Below, in pieces: positions 7,951 to 16,085 of a stretch of DNA of 64,000 nt. Position 1 is the stretch's first letter. Each line of letters begins with the position of its first letter. The position numbers and the translations under genes were made by a program. The stretch covers positions 4,657,001 through 4,721,000 of the forward strand of contig NZ_CP162487.1 in assembly GCF_041240605.1 (NCBI RefSeq), in the 5' to 3' direction. The notes beneath the pieces were generated by a model that was not told the DNA's origin, did no database searches, and worked only from the letters and a program-made list of their open reading frames with translations. This DNA is from Xanthomonas sp. DAR 80977. Lineage in GTDB: Bacteria; Pseudomonadota; Gammaproteobacteria; Xanthomonadales; Xanthomonadaceae.

Positions 7951-8664
7951 ATGATGCGGGGCGTGATCTCGTTCATCGTCCCCGCCCACGACGAAGCCGC
8001 CCTCATCGGCGACACCCTGGCGTCGCTGCACGTCGCCGCGCAGGCGCTGCGCCTGGACTTCGAAACCCTGGTGGTCGCCGACGCCTGCAGCGACGCCACC
8101 GCGCAGATCGCGCAACGCCACGGCGCGCAGGTGCTGGAGGTGCAGCTGCGGCACATCGCCGCCACGCGCAATGCCGGCGCCGCCGCCAGCCGCGGCCGCT
8201 ATCTGCTGTTCGTCGATGCCGACACCCGCGTCAACACCCCGCTGCTGGCGGCGGCCCTGCGCGCGCTGCACACCGGTGCGGTCGGCGGCGGCGCGCAGGT
8301 GCAGTTGCTCGGCGCCATCGCCTGGCACGAACGCGTGGCGCAAACCCTGTTCGGCTGGTTGTTCCGCCGCACCGGCATCGCCCCGGGCTGCTTCCTGTTC
8401 TGCACGCGCAGTGCGTTCGACGCCGCCGGCGGGTTCGACGAACGCTACTACGCCGGCGAGGACGTGGCATTGAGCCGCGCACTGGCCCGGCGCGGCCGTT
8501 TCGTGATCCTGCGCGAGCCGGTGCACACCTCCGACCGCAAGCTGCGCAGCTTCAGCAAGCGCGAGCACCTGGGCCTGCTGCTGCAGTTGCTGCGCCGCGG
8601 CCGCGGCATGCTGCGCTCGCGCGACGCGCTCGGCTTCTGGTACGGGCAGCGCCGCGGGCGCTAG
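7951..8664 (+). CDS. Family 2 glycosyltransferase
   Basis: A 237-residue GT-A fold protein: nucleotide-binding start FIVPAHDEAALIGDTLAS, metal-binding DXD-type motif FVDADTRVN at about residues 88-96, and an acceptor-side stretch GGFDERYYAGEDVALSRAL with the ED motif. No transmembrane segments are evident. A second ATG follows the first directly, so the start is uncertain by one codon. Donor and acceptor are unknown. Its nearest neighbours, an aldo/keto reductase and an acetyltransferase, do not indicate a pathway. Confidence 0.85.
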   Translation: MMRGVISFIVPAHDEAALIGDTLASLHVAAQALRLDFETLVVADACSDATAQIAQRHGAQVLEVQLRHIAATRNAGAAASRGRYLLFVDADTRVNTPLLAAALRALHTGAVGGGAQVQLLGAIAWHERVAQTLFGWLFRRTGIAPGCFLFCTRSAFDAAGGFDERYYAGEDVALSRALARRGRFVILREPVHTSDRKLRSFSKREHLGLLLQLLRRGRGMLRSRDALGFWYGQRRGR

Positions 8665-8747
8665 GGCGCACCGCCGATGTCCGCACAGGTTGCGTCGGGT
8701 CGGCAAAGCGGTTGCGCCCAACGCGGGCGACTTCCTACTCTCTGCAA

Positions 8748-9194
8748 ATGAGCGAGAACAGCAACCTGGAGATCAGGAACGCGGCGATGGCGGACTGGCA
8801 GGCGATCGTGGCGCTGATGGCGGCGCTGGACTACGCCGGAACCGAGGACTTCATCGAGGCCCGCCTGGCGCAGCTCCTGGCGCATCCGGACGAGGCCCTG
8901 CTGGTGGCCGCCGCAGGGGACGGCGTCTTGGGGGTGTTGTCGCTGCATTTCCTGCCGCAGTTGGCATTGGCCGGCGACATCTGCCGCATCAGCTATTTCT
9001 GCGTCGACGATCGCGCGCGCGGCGCCGGGGTGGGACAGCGTTTGCTGGCAGAGGGCGAGGCGCTGGCGCGGCAGCGCGGCTGCGACCGCCTGGAGGTGCA
9101 CTGCCATAGCCGGCGGCAACGGGCGCACGCCTTCTATCGGCGGGAAGGCTTTGTCGAAGCGCCCAAGTATTTCGCCAAGTCGCTGCGCGATTGA
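8748..9194 (+). CDS. GNAT family N-acetyltransferase
   Basis: A 148-residue single-domain GNAT protein. The acetyl-CoA pyrophosphate loop is ARGAGVGQRLL (about residues 93-103), with the preceding beta-bulge ISYFCVDD and the downstream AHAFYRREGFVEA typical of the fold. It would transfer an acetyl group from acetyl-CoA to an amine; the substrate cannot be predicted. It stands alone, about 110 bp before the ketosynthase operon and in the same direction, so co-transcription is possible but not indicated by spacing. Confidence 0.87.
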   Translation: MSENSNLEIRNAAMADWQAIVALMAALDYAGTEDFIEARLAQLLAHPDEALLVAAAGDGVLGVLSLHFLPQLALAGDICRISYFCVDDRARGAGVGQRLLAEGEALARQRGCDRLEVHCHSRRQRAHAFYRREGFVEAPKYFAKSLRD

Positions 9195-9303
9195 GGACTG
9201 TCTGAGGTCGCCAGCCGCAGACAGCGGCGCGATCTTCCCAAGGGCGGTTGCCGGCGCCGATCCGCTGGCAGTACGCTGCGCCCCCCTTGCGCGAGCTTTC
9301 GCA

Positions 9304-10320
9304 ATGACCGTCGACCCCAGCAGGCCCATCGCGGTGCGCATCCTCGGCACGGGCGACTATCTGCCGGCCCGGCAGGTGAGCGCGGACGACTTCGACCGGC
9401 GCTGGGGCAAGCCCGCCGGCTGGACCCTGCGCCACGCCGGGGTCGGCGTGCGCCACTACGCCGGCGCCGACGAGCCGGCCTCGCTGATGGGCGAACGCGC
9501 CGCGCGCGCGGCGCTGGCGGCGGCGCAACTGGAACCGTCCCAGATCGATTGCGTGATCTCCGCCTGCAGCCTGATGGAGCAGGCGATCCCGTGCAGCGCC
9601 GCGCTGCTGCACGCCCGCCTCGGCCTGCAGGGCAGCGGGCTGCCCGCGTTCGACGTCAACGCCACCTGCCTGAGCTTCATCGCCGCGCTGGACCTGGCCG
9701 CCTGCGCGATCGCCGCCGGCCGCCACCGGCGCGTGCTGATCGTGTCCAGCGAGATCGCCAGCGCCGGACTGAACGGGGACGACGTGGACACCGCGCCGCT
9801 GTTCGGCGACGGCGCCGCGGCCGTGGTGCTGGGCGCGGACAGCGGCGACAGCGGCTCGCAGTTGCTGGCCGCGCGCCTGGAAACCTATTCCGAAGGCATC
9901 GCGCATTGCCAGGTCCGCGCCGGCGGCACCCGCCTGCACCTGGGACACGGCGTGGAGGCGCTGCGCGCCGGTTCGCTGTTCGAAATGAACGGCCGCGCCA
10001 CCTATCGGCTCGCCGCCGCGAAGTTGCCGGGCTTCCTGCAACGGCTGCTGCACGCGGCCGGCGTCGAGCTGGAGCAGCTGCAGCGGATCGTGCCACACCA
10101 GGCCAGCGCCAAGGCCCTGCGCCACCTGCAGGTCGCGCTGCGGTTGGCGCCGGACACCCTGATCGACGTGATCGGCACGCGCGGCAACCAGATGGCGGCG
10201 TCGATCCCCGGCGCCCTGCACCAGGCCATCGCCAGCGGCCGCATCGTGCGCGGCGACCTGATCGGGCTGGTCGGCTCCGGCGCCGGGCTGGCGTTCGGCG
10301 GCGCGGTGCTGCGGTACTGA
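9304..10320 (+). CDS. KAS III-like ketosynthase (3-oxoacyl-ACP synthase III family)
   Basis: The 338-residue thiolase-fold protein keeps the full FabH-type triad: Cys122 (NATCLSF), His265 (VPHQAS) and Asn295 (RGNQMAASIP). It should therefore be able to load an acyl group on Cys122 and condense it. It heads a tightly packed five-gene operon and is separated from the next gene by one base. The flanking genes are not fatty-acid synthesis genes, which argues against housekeeping FabH and for a specialised role, for example head-to-head or starter condensation as in OleA-, DarB- or PqsD-like enzymes. The next gene being an OleD-like reductase makes an OleA-like condensation worth considering. Substrate unknown. 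Confidence 0.88.
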   Translation: MTVDPSRPIAVRILGTGDYLPARQVSADDFDRRWGKPAGWTLRHAGVGVRHYAGADEPASLMGERAARAALAAAQLEPSQIDCVISACSLMEQAIPCSAALLHARLGLQGSGLPAFDVNATCLSFIAALDLAACAIAAGRHRRVLIVSSEIASAGLNGDDVDTAPLFGDGAAAVVLGADSGDSGSQLLAARLETYSEGIAHCQVRAGGTRLHLGHGVEALRAGSLFEMNGRATYRLAAAKLPGFLQRLLHAAGVELEQLQRIVPHQASAKALRHLQVALRLAPDTLIDVIGTRGNQMAASIPGALHQAIASGRIVRGDLIGLVGSGAGLAFGGAVLRY

Positions 10321-10321
10321 C

Positions 10322-11299
10322 ATGGCGCGCATCCTGGTCACCGGCGCCTCCGGCTTCATCGGCGCGCACATCGTCCGCACCCTCGCCGCCGAAGGCGCGC
10401 AGGTTCGCGCCAGCGGCCGCAATGCCACCGCGTTGGCCGCCTTCGCCGGCGACCCGCGCATCGACGTGGTGCGTGCCGAACTGTGCCGCGACGACCTGGC
10501 GCCGCTGCTGCACGGCTGCGACGCGGTGATCCACTGCGCCGCGCTGTCCGCGCCATGGGCCAGCGCCGAGGTGTTCCGCCAGGCCAACGTGGTCGCCACC
10601 GAACGCATGCTCGCCGCCGCACAACGCGCGCAGGTGCGACGCTTCATCCACTTCAGTTCGCCGAGCATCTATTTCCGCTTCGCCGACCAGTACCAGGTGG
10701 GCGAGGACTTCACCCCGCCGGCGCGCTGGATCGGCGGCTATCCGCAGACCAAGTGGGAAGCCGAGGAAAAGGTGCGCGCCGCCGCCGCGGCCGGACTGCC
10801 GGCGTTGGTGCTGCGCCCGCGCGCGGTGTTCGGCCACGGCGACAACGCGATCGTGCCGCGGCTGCTGGCGGTGGCGCAGCGCGGCTGGTTCCCGCTGGTG
10901 CACGGTGGGCGCGCGATGATCGACGTGTGCTGCGTGGAGAACGCGGTGGCCGCGGCCTTGGCCGCGTTGCGCGCCGAACACCTCGGCGACGGCCGCGCCT
11001 ACAACATCAGCAACGGCACGCCGATCGCGGTGCGCGACCTGCTCACGCAGCTGTTCGCGGCGCTGCAGCTGCGCGTGCGCCTGCTGCCGGTGCCGCGCCG
11101 CCTGGCCCTGGCCTTGGCCACCGTCGGCGAGCAGATCGCGCTGCGCCGGCGCGGGCAACCGGAGCCGCGGCTGAGCCGCTACGGCATCGGCGTGCTCGGC
11201 TATTCGCAGACCCTGGACATCGGCCGCGCGCGACGCGAACTCGGCTACGCGCCGCTGCTGTCCACCGAGGCCGGGATCGCGGCCCTGGCCCGCGCATGA
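10322..11299 (+). CDS. NAD(P)-dependent epimerase/3beta-HSD-type reductase
   Basis: A 325-residue extended short-chain dehydrogenase. The Rossmann motif TGASGFIGAHIV (residues 7-18) and the active-site pair YPQTK, preceded by FIHFSSPSIYF, are intact. The stretch NISNGTPIAVRDLL and the overall order resemble 3beta-hydroxysteroid dehydrogenase/OleD-type 2-alkyl-3-ketoacid reductases more than sugar epimerases. It follows the ketosynthase after a single base and overlaps the next gene by ATGA, so translation is probably coupled. Working model: reduction of the 3-keto product of the ketosynthase. That order (condense, then reduce) is known for OleA-OleD; here it is inference. Confidence 0.88.
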   Translation: MARILVTGASGFIGAHIVRTLAAEGAQVRASGRNATALAAFAGDPRIDVVRAELCRDDLAPLLHGCDAVIHCAALSAPWASAEVFRQANVVATERMLAAAQRAQVRRFIHFSSPSIYFRFADQYQVGEDFTPPARWIGGYPQTKWEAEEKVRAAAAAGLPALVLRPRAVFGHGDNAIVPRLLAVAQRGWFPLVHGGRAMIDVCCVENAVAAALAALRAEHLGDGRAYNISNGTPIAVRDLLTQLFAALQLRVRLLPVPRRLALALATVGEQIALRRRGQPEPRLSRYGIGVLGYSQTLDIGRARRELGYAPLLSTEAGIAALARA

Positions 11300-12144
11300 G
11301 CGCACCGACGCTGCGCTGGCGGCTGTACGAAGCCGGCCACTGCACCCATCCCGAACGCGCCACGCGCCGCGGCGCGGCGCTGGCGCCGTGCCAGTTCCCG
11401 GCCTTGGCGGCGCTGCTGCAGCACCCGGTGCACGGCAACCTGCTGTTCGACACCGGCTACTCGCAGCATTTTCTCGACGCCACCGCGCGCTTTCCCGAGC
11501 GCCTGTACCGCCTGCTGACGCCGGTGCATCTGGCGCCCGGGCAATCGCTGCGCGAACAGCTGGCCGCCGACGGCATCGACGCGGCGGCGATCGGCTGGAT
11601 CGTGCTGTCGCATTTCCACGGCGACCATGTCGGCGGCGTGGCCGACTTCGCGCAGACGCGCATCGCCTGCGCGCAACAGGCCTGGGACGACCTGCAGCGG
11701 CGCGGGCGGCTGGCGGCGCTGCGCGAAGGCTTCCTGCCGGCGCTGCTGCACGGCAGCCGCGCGCGCATGCACTGGTTCGAAGCGCTGCCGGCGTGCCCGG
11801 CACCCGCGGCGCTGCGCGCCTTCGGCACGCTGCGCGACCTGTTCGGCGACGGCAGCGTGCTGCTGGTGCCGCTGCCCGGGCACGCGCCCGGCCACCATGG
11901 GCTGTGGTTCGAGGACGCGCACGGGCCGGTGTTCCTGGTCGCCGATGCGGCCTGGTCCAGCGCCGCGATCGCCGACGGCACGCCGCCGCCGGCGCTGGTC
12001 ACCCACCTGCTCGGCGAACACCGCGTCTACCGCGACACGCTGGCGCGGCTGCATGCGCTGCGTCTTGCCGAACCGGCGCTGCGCATGGTGCCCTCGCATT
12101 GCCGGCAATGGCGGCCGGCCGCGCACACGGCCGCCGATGGCTAG
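11296..12144 (+). CDS. Metallo-beta-lactamase-fold hydrolase
   Basis: A 282-residue MBL-fold protein with the dinuclear metal motif HFHGDH (about residues 108-113), a preceding LLFDTGYS strand and a later GHAPGHHGLWF, LVADAAWS and PSHC, covering the usual His/Asp ligands. The arrangement is closest to N-acyl homoserine lactonase-type and related lactone or thioester hydrolases. It overlaps the genes on both sides (4 and 8 bases), so it belongs to the operon. A lactonase, thioesterase or self-protection role are all possible. No signal peptide; cytoplasmic. Confidence 0.85.
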   Translation: MSAPTLRWRLYEAGHCTHPERATRRGAALAPCQFPALAALLQHPVHGNLLFDTGYSQHFLDATARFPERLYRLLTPVHLAPGQSLREQLAADGIDAAAIGWIVLSHFHGDHVGGVADFAQTRIACAQQAWDDLQRRGRLAALREGFLPALLHGSRARMHWFEALPACPAPAALRAFGTLRDLFGDGSVLLVPLPGHAPGHHGLWFEDAHGPVFLVADAAWSSAAIADGTPPPALVTHLLGEHRVYRDTLARLHALRLAEPALRMVPSHCRQWRPAAHTAADG

Positions 12145-13318
12145 CGCGCCGGCCGTGCTGATCACCGGCGCACGCGCGCCGGTGGCGCTGGACCTGGCGC
12201 GCCGCTTCGCCGCCCAGGGCTGGCGCGTGCACCTGGCCGACAGCGTGGCCTGCCGCCTCTCCGGCTGGTCGCGCGCGGCCGCCGCCAGCCATCGCATCGC
12301 CCCGGCGCGCTACGCCCCGGCCGCCTATATCGCCGACCTCAATGCGCTGGTCGCGCGCGAGCGCATCGCGCTGCTGCTGCCGACCTGCGAGGAAGTGTTC
12401 TATCTGGCGCGCTACCGGCAGGTGCTGCCGGCGCAGCTGGACGTGCTGGTGGGCGCATTCGACACGCTGCGCGCGCTGCACAGCAAGTGGCAATTCCTGC
12501 AGATGGCGCGCACGGTCGAGGCCGACGTGGACGTGCCGGACAGCGCGCGGGTGCGCAGCCTTGCGCAGGCGCGCGACTGGGCCGGCACCGCGCCGCTGGT
12601 GCTGAAGCCGGAGTACTCGCGCTTCGGCGTGCACGTGCGCGTGCATCCGCACGGCTTGCCCGCCGGCGCGCCGCCATTGCCCGAACAGGGCGACTGGATC
12701 GCGCAACGCCATTGCGCCGGCGAGGAACGCTGCTCGTACGCGGTGGCCCGCGACGGCGTGCTGCTGGCGCATGCGGTATACCGGCCGCGCTACCGCCTGC
12801 AGCGCAGCTCCAGCTATTACTTCGACGCCGCGCCGTCGCCGCAGATCGAGCGCTTCACCGCGCAACTGGTCGGCAAGCTCGGTTTCAGCGGACAACTCTC
12901 CTTCGACTGGATCGTCTCGGCGCAGGGCCGCCACAGCGTGATCGAATGCAATCCGCGCGCGACCAGCGGCCTGCACCTGTTCGCCGCGGCCGACCCGCTG
13001 GTCGCGGCACTGGACGGCAGCCGCCGCGAGCCGGCCGCGGTCGTGCGCCCGGCGCCGACGCGCGCGGCGATGCTCGGGCCGTTGATGCTCGGCGTCGCGC
13101 TGCCGGCCGCGCTGCGGCACGGCCGACTGCAGCAATGGCGCCACGACTACGCCCGTGCCGACGACGTGCTGGCGCCGCGCGGCGATCGGCGCCCATTGGC
13201 CGGCGCGCTGCGCGACCTGGGCAGCCATGCGCGGCTGGCGCTGGCGCAGCGCTGCACCCTGCGCGAGGCCTCCACCCGCGATATCGAATGGGACGGCGAG
13301 GCCCTGCCGCCGCCATGA
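12137..13318 (+). CDS. ATP-grasp domain protein (putative carboxylate-amine ligase)
   Basis: A 393-residue ATP-grasp protein. An N-terminal preATP-grasp Rossmann-like region starts VLITGARAPVALDLA; the ATP-binding lysine is in LVLKPEYSRFGVH (about residue 157), and the Mg-binding end motif is VIECNPRATSGLHLF (about residues 269-283). Such enzymes form acyl phosphates and ligate them to amines or thiols. In this operon it could amidate the acid made by the preceding enzymes, but the partner is unknown. It overlaps the upstream gene by 8 bases and the downstream gene by ATGA. The last 110 residues, rich in Arg and Ala, have no match I recognise. Confidence 0.85.
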   Translation: MASAPAVLITGARAPVALDLARRFAAQGWRVHLADSVACRLSGWSRAAAASHRIAPARYAPAAYIADLNALVARERIALLLPTCEEVFYLARYRQVLPAQLDVLVGAFDTLRALHSKWQFLQMARTVEADVDVPDSARVRSLAQARDWAGTAPLVLKPEYSRFGVHVRVHPHGLPAGAPPLPEQGDWIAQRHCAGEERCSYAVARDGVLLAHAVYRPRYRLQRSSSYYFDAAPSPQIERFTAQLVGKLGFSGQLSFDWIVSAQGRHSVIECNPRATSGLHLFAAADPLVAALDGSRREPAAVVRPAPTRAAMLGPLMLGVALPAALRHGRLQQWRHDYARADDVLAPRGDRRPLAGALRDLGSHARLALAQRCTLREASTRDIEWDGEALPPP

Positions 13319-14424
13319 CCGACGCCGCCGACGCCGGTGCCGACTACGCCGTGCAGGCGCAGCGCTTCGCCGAACTGCATGCCGGCGGCGATGCGCAGGG
13401 CGTGGCCGGCAATCTGTACGCGCGCATCGAGATGCTGCAGGCCGGCGCGCTGTCGATGCCGGTCACGGTGAGCGAGGAGCGCGCGGGCAATGCCTGGGTG
13501 TGTTCGCCGCGCACCACCTATGCCGACTACGCCGCCGAGGAGGCCGCGCGCCTGTTGCCGCCGGCATTGGCCGCGCCGCTGCGCGGCCTGTGCGGCGGCA
13601 TCGGCGCGTGGCTGGACTGGGCGCGCATCGACCGCGCGGTCATCCTCAACAACTGGCTGCTGTCCACCAACCTGTACCCGCCGCTGCCGCGCGGCGGATT
13701 GCGCGCCCTGCTGGACGCCGCACGCGCGCGCTGGCCGGACCATGCGCTGTGGTTCCGCTCGCTCAATCGGGTGGACACGCCGCACTGGCTGGACGCGCTG
13801 CAGGCGGAAGGCTTCACCCTGATCGGCAGCCGCCAGGTGTATCTGTACGACGACTGGCCGGCGCTGCTGCAGCACCGCGACCTGGCCCGCGACCTCAAGC
13901 TGACCGCACGCACCGACCTGCAACGCTGCGGCAACGGGGCCATCGGCGAAGCCGACTATCCGCGCATCGCCGCGCTGTACGCGCAGCTGTACCTGGACAA
14001 GTATTCGCGCTGCAATCCGGCCTACCACGCCCGGTTCCTGCGCGCCTGGCACCGCGCAGGATTGCTGCGCTTCGACGGCTTCCGCGGCGAGGACGGTGCG
14101 CTGGCCTGCATAACCGGCCTGTTCGGAATCGGCCGCACGCTGACCGCGCCGATCGTCGGCTACGACCTGCAACAGCCGCAGCGGCTGGCGCTGTACCGCA
14201 CGCTCACCGCCTGCGGGTTCGAGCATGCGCTGCGGCACGGTCGCCGGCTCAACCAGAGCGCCGGCGCGGCCAGTTTCAAGCGCCAGCGCGGCGGCACCCC
14301 GGTGATCGAATACAGCGCGGTGGATGCGCGCCACCTGCCGTTGCGCCGGCGCCAGCCGATCACCGCGCTCGGCGCGCTGACCCAACGCATCGGCGTGCCG
14401 CTGATGCGACGCTACCGGTTATGA
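13315..14424 (+). CDS. GNAT/FemAB-like acyltransferase, unknown function
   Basis: This 369-residue protein ends the five-gene operon and starts inside the stop codon of the ATP-grasp gene (ATGA). The C-terminal half looks like a GNAT or FemAB-type acyltransferase fold (ALYAQLYLDKYSRCNPAYH, FDGFRGEDGALACITGLFGI, then GFEHALRHGRRLNQSAGAAS), but the canonical acetyl-CoA loop is not clear. The N-terminal half contains VILNNWLLSTNLYPPLP, which I do not recognise. No signal peptide or membrane segment. Given the ligase upstream it may acylate or aminoacylate the operon product; that is inference. Confidence 0.65.
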   Translation: MTDAADAGADYAVQAQRFAELHAGGDAQGVAGNLYARIEMLQAGALSMPVTVSEERAGNAWVCSPRTTYADYAAEEAARLLPPALAAPLRGLCGGIGAWLDWARIDRAVILNNWLLSTNLYPPLPRGGLRALLDAARARWPDHALWFRSLNRVDTPHWLDALQAEGFTLIGSRQVYLYDDWPALLQHRDLARDLKLTARTDLQRCGNGAIGEADYPRIAALYAQLYLDKYSRCNPAYHARFLRAWHRAGLLRFDGFRGEDGALACITGLFGIGRTLTAPIVGYDLQQPQRLALYRTLTACGFEHALRHGRRLNQSAGAASFKRQRGGTPVIEYSAVDARHLPLRRRQPITALGALTQRIGVPLMRRYRL

Positions 14425-14833
14425 GGCCTGCCCCCGAAGTCGTATGAAAATGAAGAACCTTTGCGATTATCACGCGCGCGGGCAACGCCCCCCGCATGGA
14501 TGCCCGAGCACGTTCGGCCTGGTCGCCGTCTCCGGTTCGAGCGCACCAAAGATTTCCTAAAGACCCGGCGTGCGATGCCGATAATGCCGGTGCTCTCTCA
14601 TGCCAGGGGGATGGACGGACCGAATCGACCCTGCCCGCTGGACTGCCACGCCGCGACCGGAGAAACGACCCTCCGCGCGATCACCGCTGTCAGGCCCGCG
14701 CACGCATGCGCATCGGTCGATACCGGATTACATTTTCGCGAAGGAAATGGCCGCAAACGCGCCGCTCGCATATTCTCGCTGCCTTATACTGGGCGGCACC
14801 TGAAAATCGTTTCTGCCGCGGATCGGGGGACCT
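14425..14833. other. Intergenic region between the biosynthetic operon and the diguanylate cyclase
   Basis: No gene is supported. The base composition is visibly less GC-rich than on either side, with GAAAATGAAGAAC at the start and a TATACT hexamer at 14785-14790 that could be a -10 box for the cyclase gene. A GGGGGA ribosome binding site sits just before its GTG start. I found no terminator of convincing strength after the operon. Confidence 0.5.
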
Positions 14834-16021
14834 GTGGAATGGATTGCACACCTGGCTCACGCTGGCACCTTGCTGATCGTCAATGCATTGCTGGCGGCGG
14901 TCTCGTCGGCGGTGTTCCTTGGCATTCATTTGACTGGACGCAAGGCGAAGCAGGTCGGCGGACTGGCGCTTCTCAGCCTGAGCTACGGCATCTTTGCAGC
15001 GGGCTTTTTCCTTCTGCTGCTGCCGGTAGCGCCGCAGCACGATGACGCGCTGACCCTGATCGGCAACCTGACGCTCGACATCGCCACGGTGTTGACGCTG
15101 GTTGCGGTGAACGCCTATCTGCGCCGGCCGCTGCTGCCATGGCCGATCCTGGTTGCGACGGCGGTTCTGGGCACCGCGGAAATCTATTTCCTGCATGAAG
15201 CCGGCGACAACCACAAGATAATGGTGATCTTCGGCTGCACGCTGCGCGGCCTGCTGACTGTCGCCACGGGCATGGCGCTGTGGCGCTGCGACGACGCGAT
15301 CGTGCGCACCGCGGCGCGCTTCACGGCCGCGTTCCATTTCCTGTGGGCGTTCATGCTGGCGATGCGCATCGCATGGTGGTCGATCCATCCGTCCGCGGAC
15401 ACGGGTCACGACCCGACCACGACCTTCGGCCTGCTCTCGCGCATGGTGCTGACCTCGATCATCACCCCCGGGTTCCTGTGGATGCTGACCCGGCAGATGA
15501 ATGCGGAGTTGATTCGCCACGCCTCGCAGGACTCGCTCACCGGCGTCGCCAACCGCCGCGTCATGTGGGAAAAAGGCGAATCGGCCACACAGGAGGCGCG
15601 CGACAGGAATGCGCCGATCGCGGTGCTGATGATCGACGTCGACCACTTCAAGACGATCAACGACCGCCTGGGCCACGCCGTGGGCGACCAGGTGCTGATC
15701 GCCATCGCCGACACGCTGGCGCGGCATATACGCAGCCCGGACCTGCTGGCCCGGGTCGGCGGCGAAGAGTTCATGGTGCTGATCCCGCATGGCGACGAAC
15801 CGGTGGTACGCGACATCGCCGAACGCCTGCGGCGCACGATCGAACGCCAGGACATTCCCGCCGCGTCCAGCGCCGCCGTCGCCTGCACGGTCAGCATCGG
15901 CTACTGCATCTCGGCACAGGCGCAGATCGAGTGGCAGAAGCTGGTCGTCATCGCCGACCAGGCCTTGTATGCGGCCAAGCGCGGCGGACGCAACCGGGTC
16001 ACCGGAACGATCGTCGCCTAG
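14834..16021 (+). CDS. Membrane-anchored diguanylate cyclase (GGDEF)
   Basis: A 395-residue protein with six hydrophobic segments in the first 215 residues and a C-terminal GGDEF domain (about 225-390). The active-site motif is GGEEF (in ARVGGEEFMVLIP), metal-binding Asp in MIDVDHFKTIND, and the opening DSLTGVANRR is standard, so it should make c-di-GMP from two GTP. No RxxD inhibitory site is seen before GGEEF. The start is GTG with GGGGG eight bases upstream. It lies between the biosynthetic operon and the Rieske oxygenase without overlapping either, so it looks like an independent unit. Confidence 0.9.
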   Translation: MEWIAHLAHAGTLLIVNALLAAVSSAVFLGIHLTGRKAKQVGGLALLSLSYGIFAAGFFLLLLPVAPQHDDALTLIGNLTLDIATVLTLVAVNAYLRRPLLPWPILVATAVLGTAEIYFLHEAGDNHKIMVIFGCTLRGLLTVATGMALWRCDDAIVRTAARFTAAFHFLWAFMLAMRIAWWSIHPSADTGHDPTTTFGLLSRMVLTSIITPGFLWMLTRQMNAELIRHASQDSLTGVANRRVMWEKGESATQEARDRNAPIAVLMIDVDHFKTINDRLGHAVGDQVLIAIADTLARHIRSPDLLARVGGEEFMVLIPHGDEPVVRDIAERLRRTIERQDIPAASSAAVACTVSIGYCISAQAQIEWQKLVVIADQALYAAKRGGRNRVTGTIVA

Positions 16022-16085
16022 CGCACCGCCAGCGTTCGAGCACGCATCCGGACATGCGCATGCCGCGCATGCGACGCTATGCGCC

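Noticed and set aside
9198..9224. CTGTCTG/CAGACAG inverted repeat after the acetyltransferase gene as terminator
   Set aside because: Seven-base stem with a 13-base loop and no T-run is too weak to call.
14834..16021. Diguanylate cyclase as a member of the ketosynthase operon
   Set aside because: A 409-base gap with its own promoter-like TATACT and ribosome binding site separates it from the operon.
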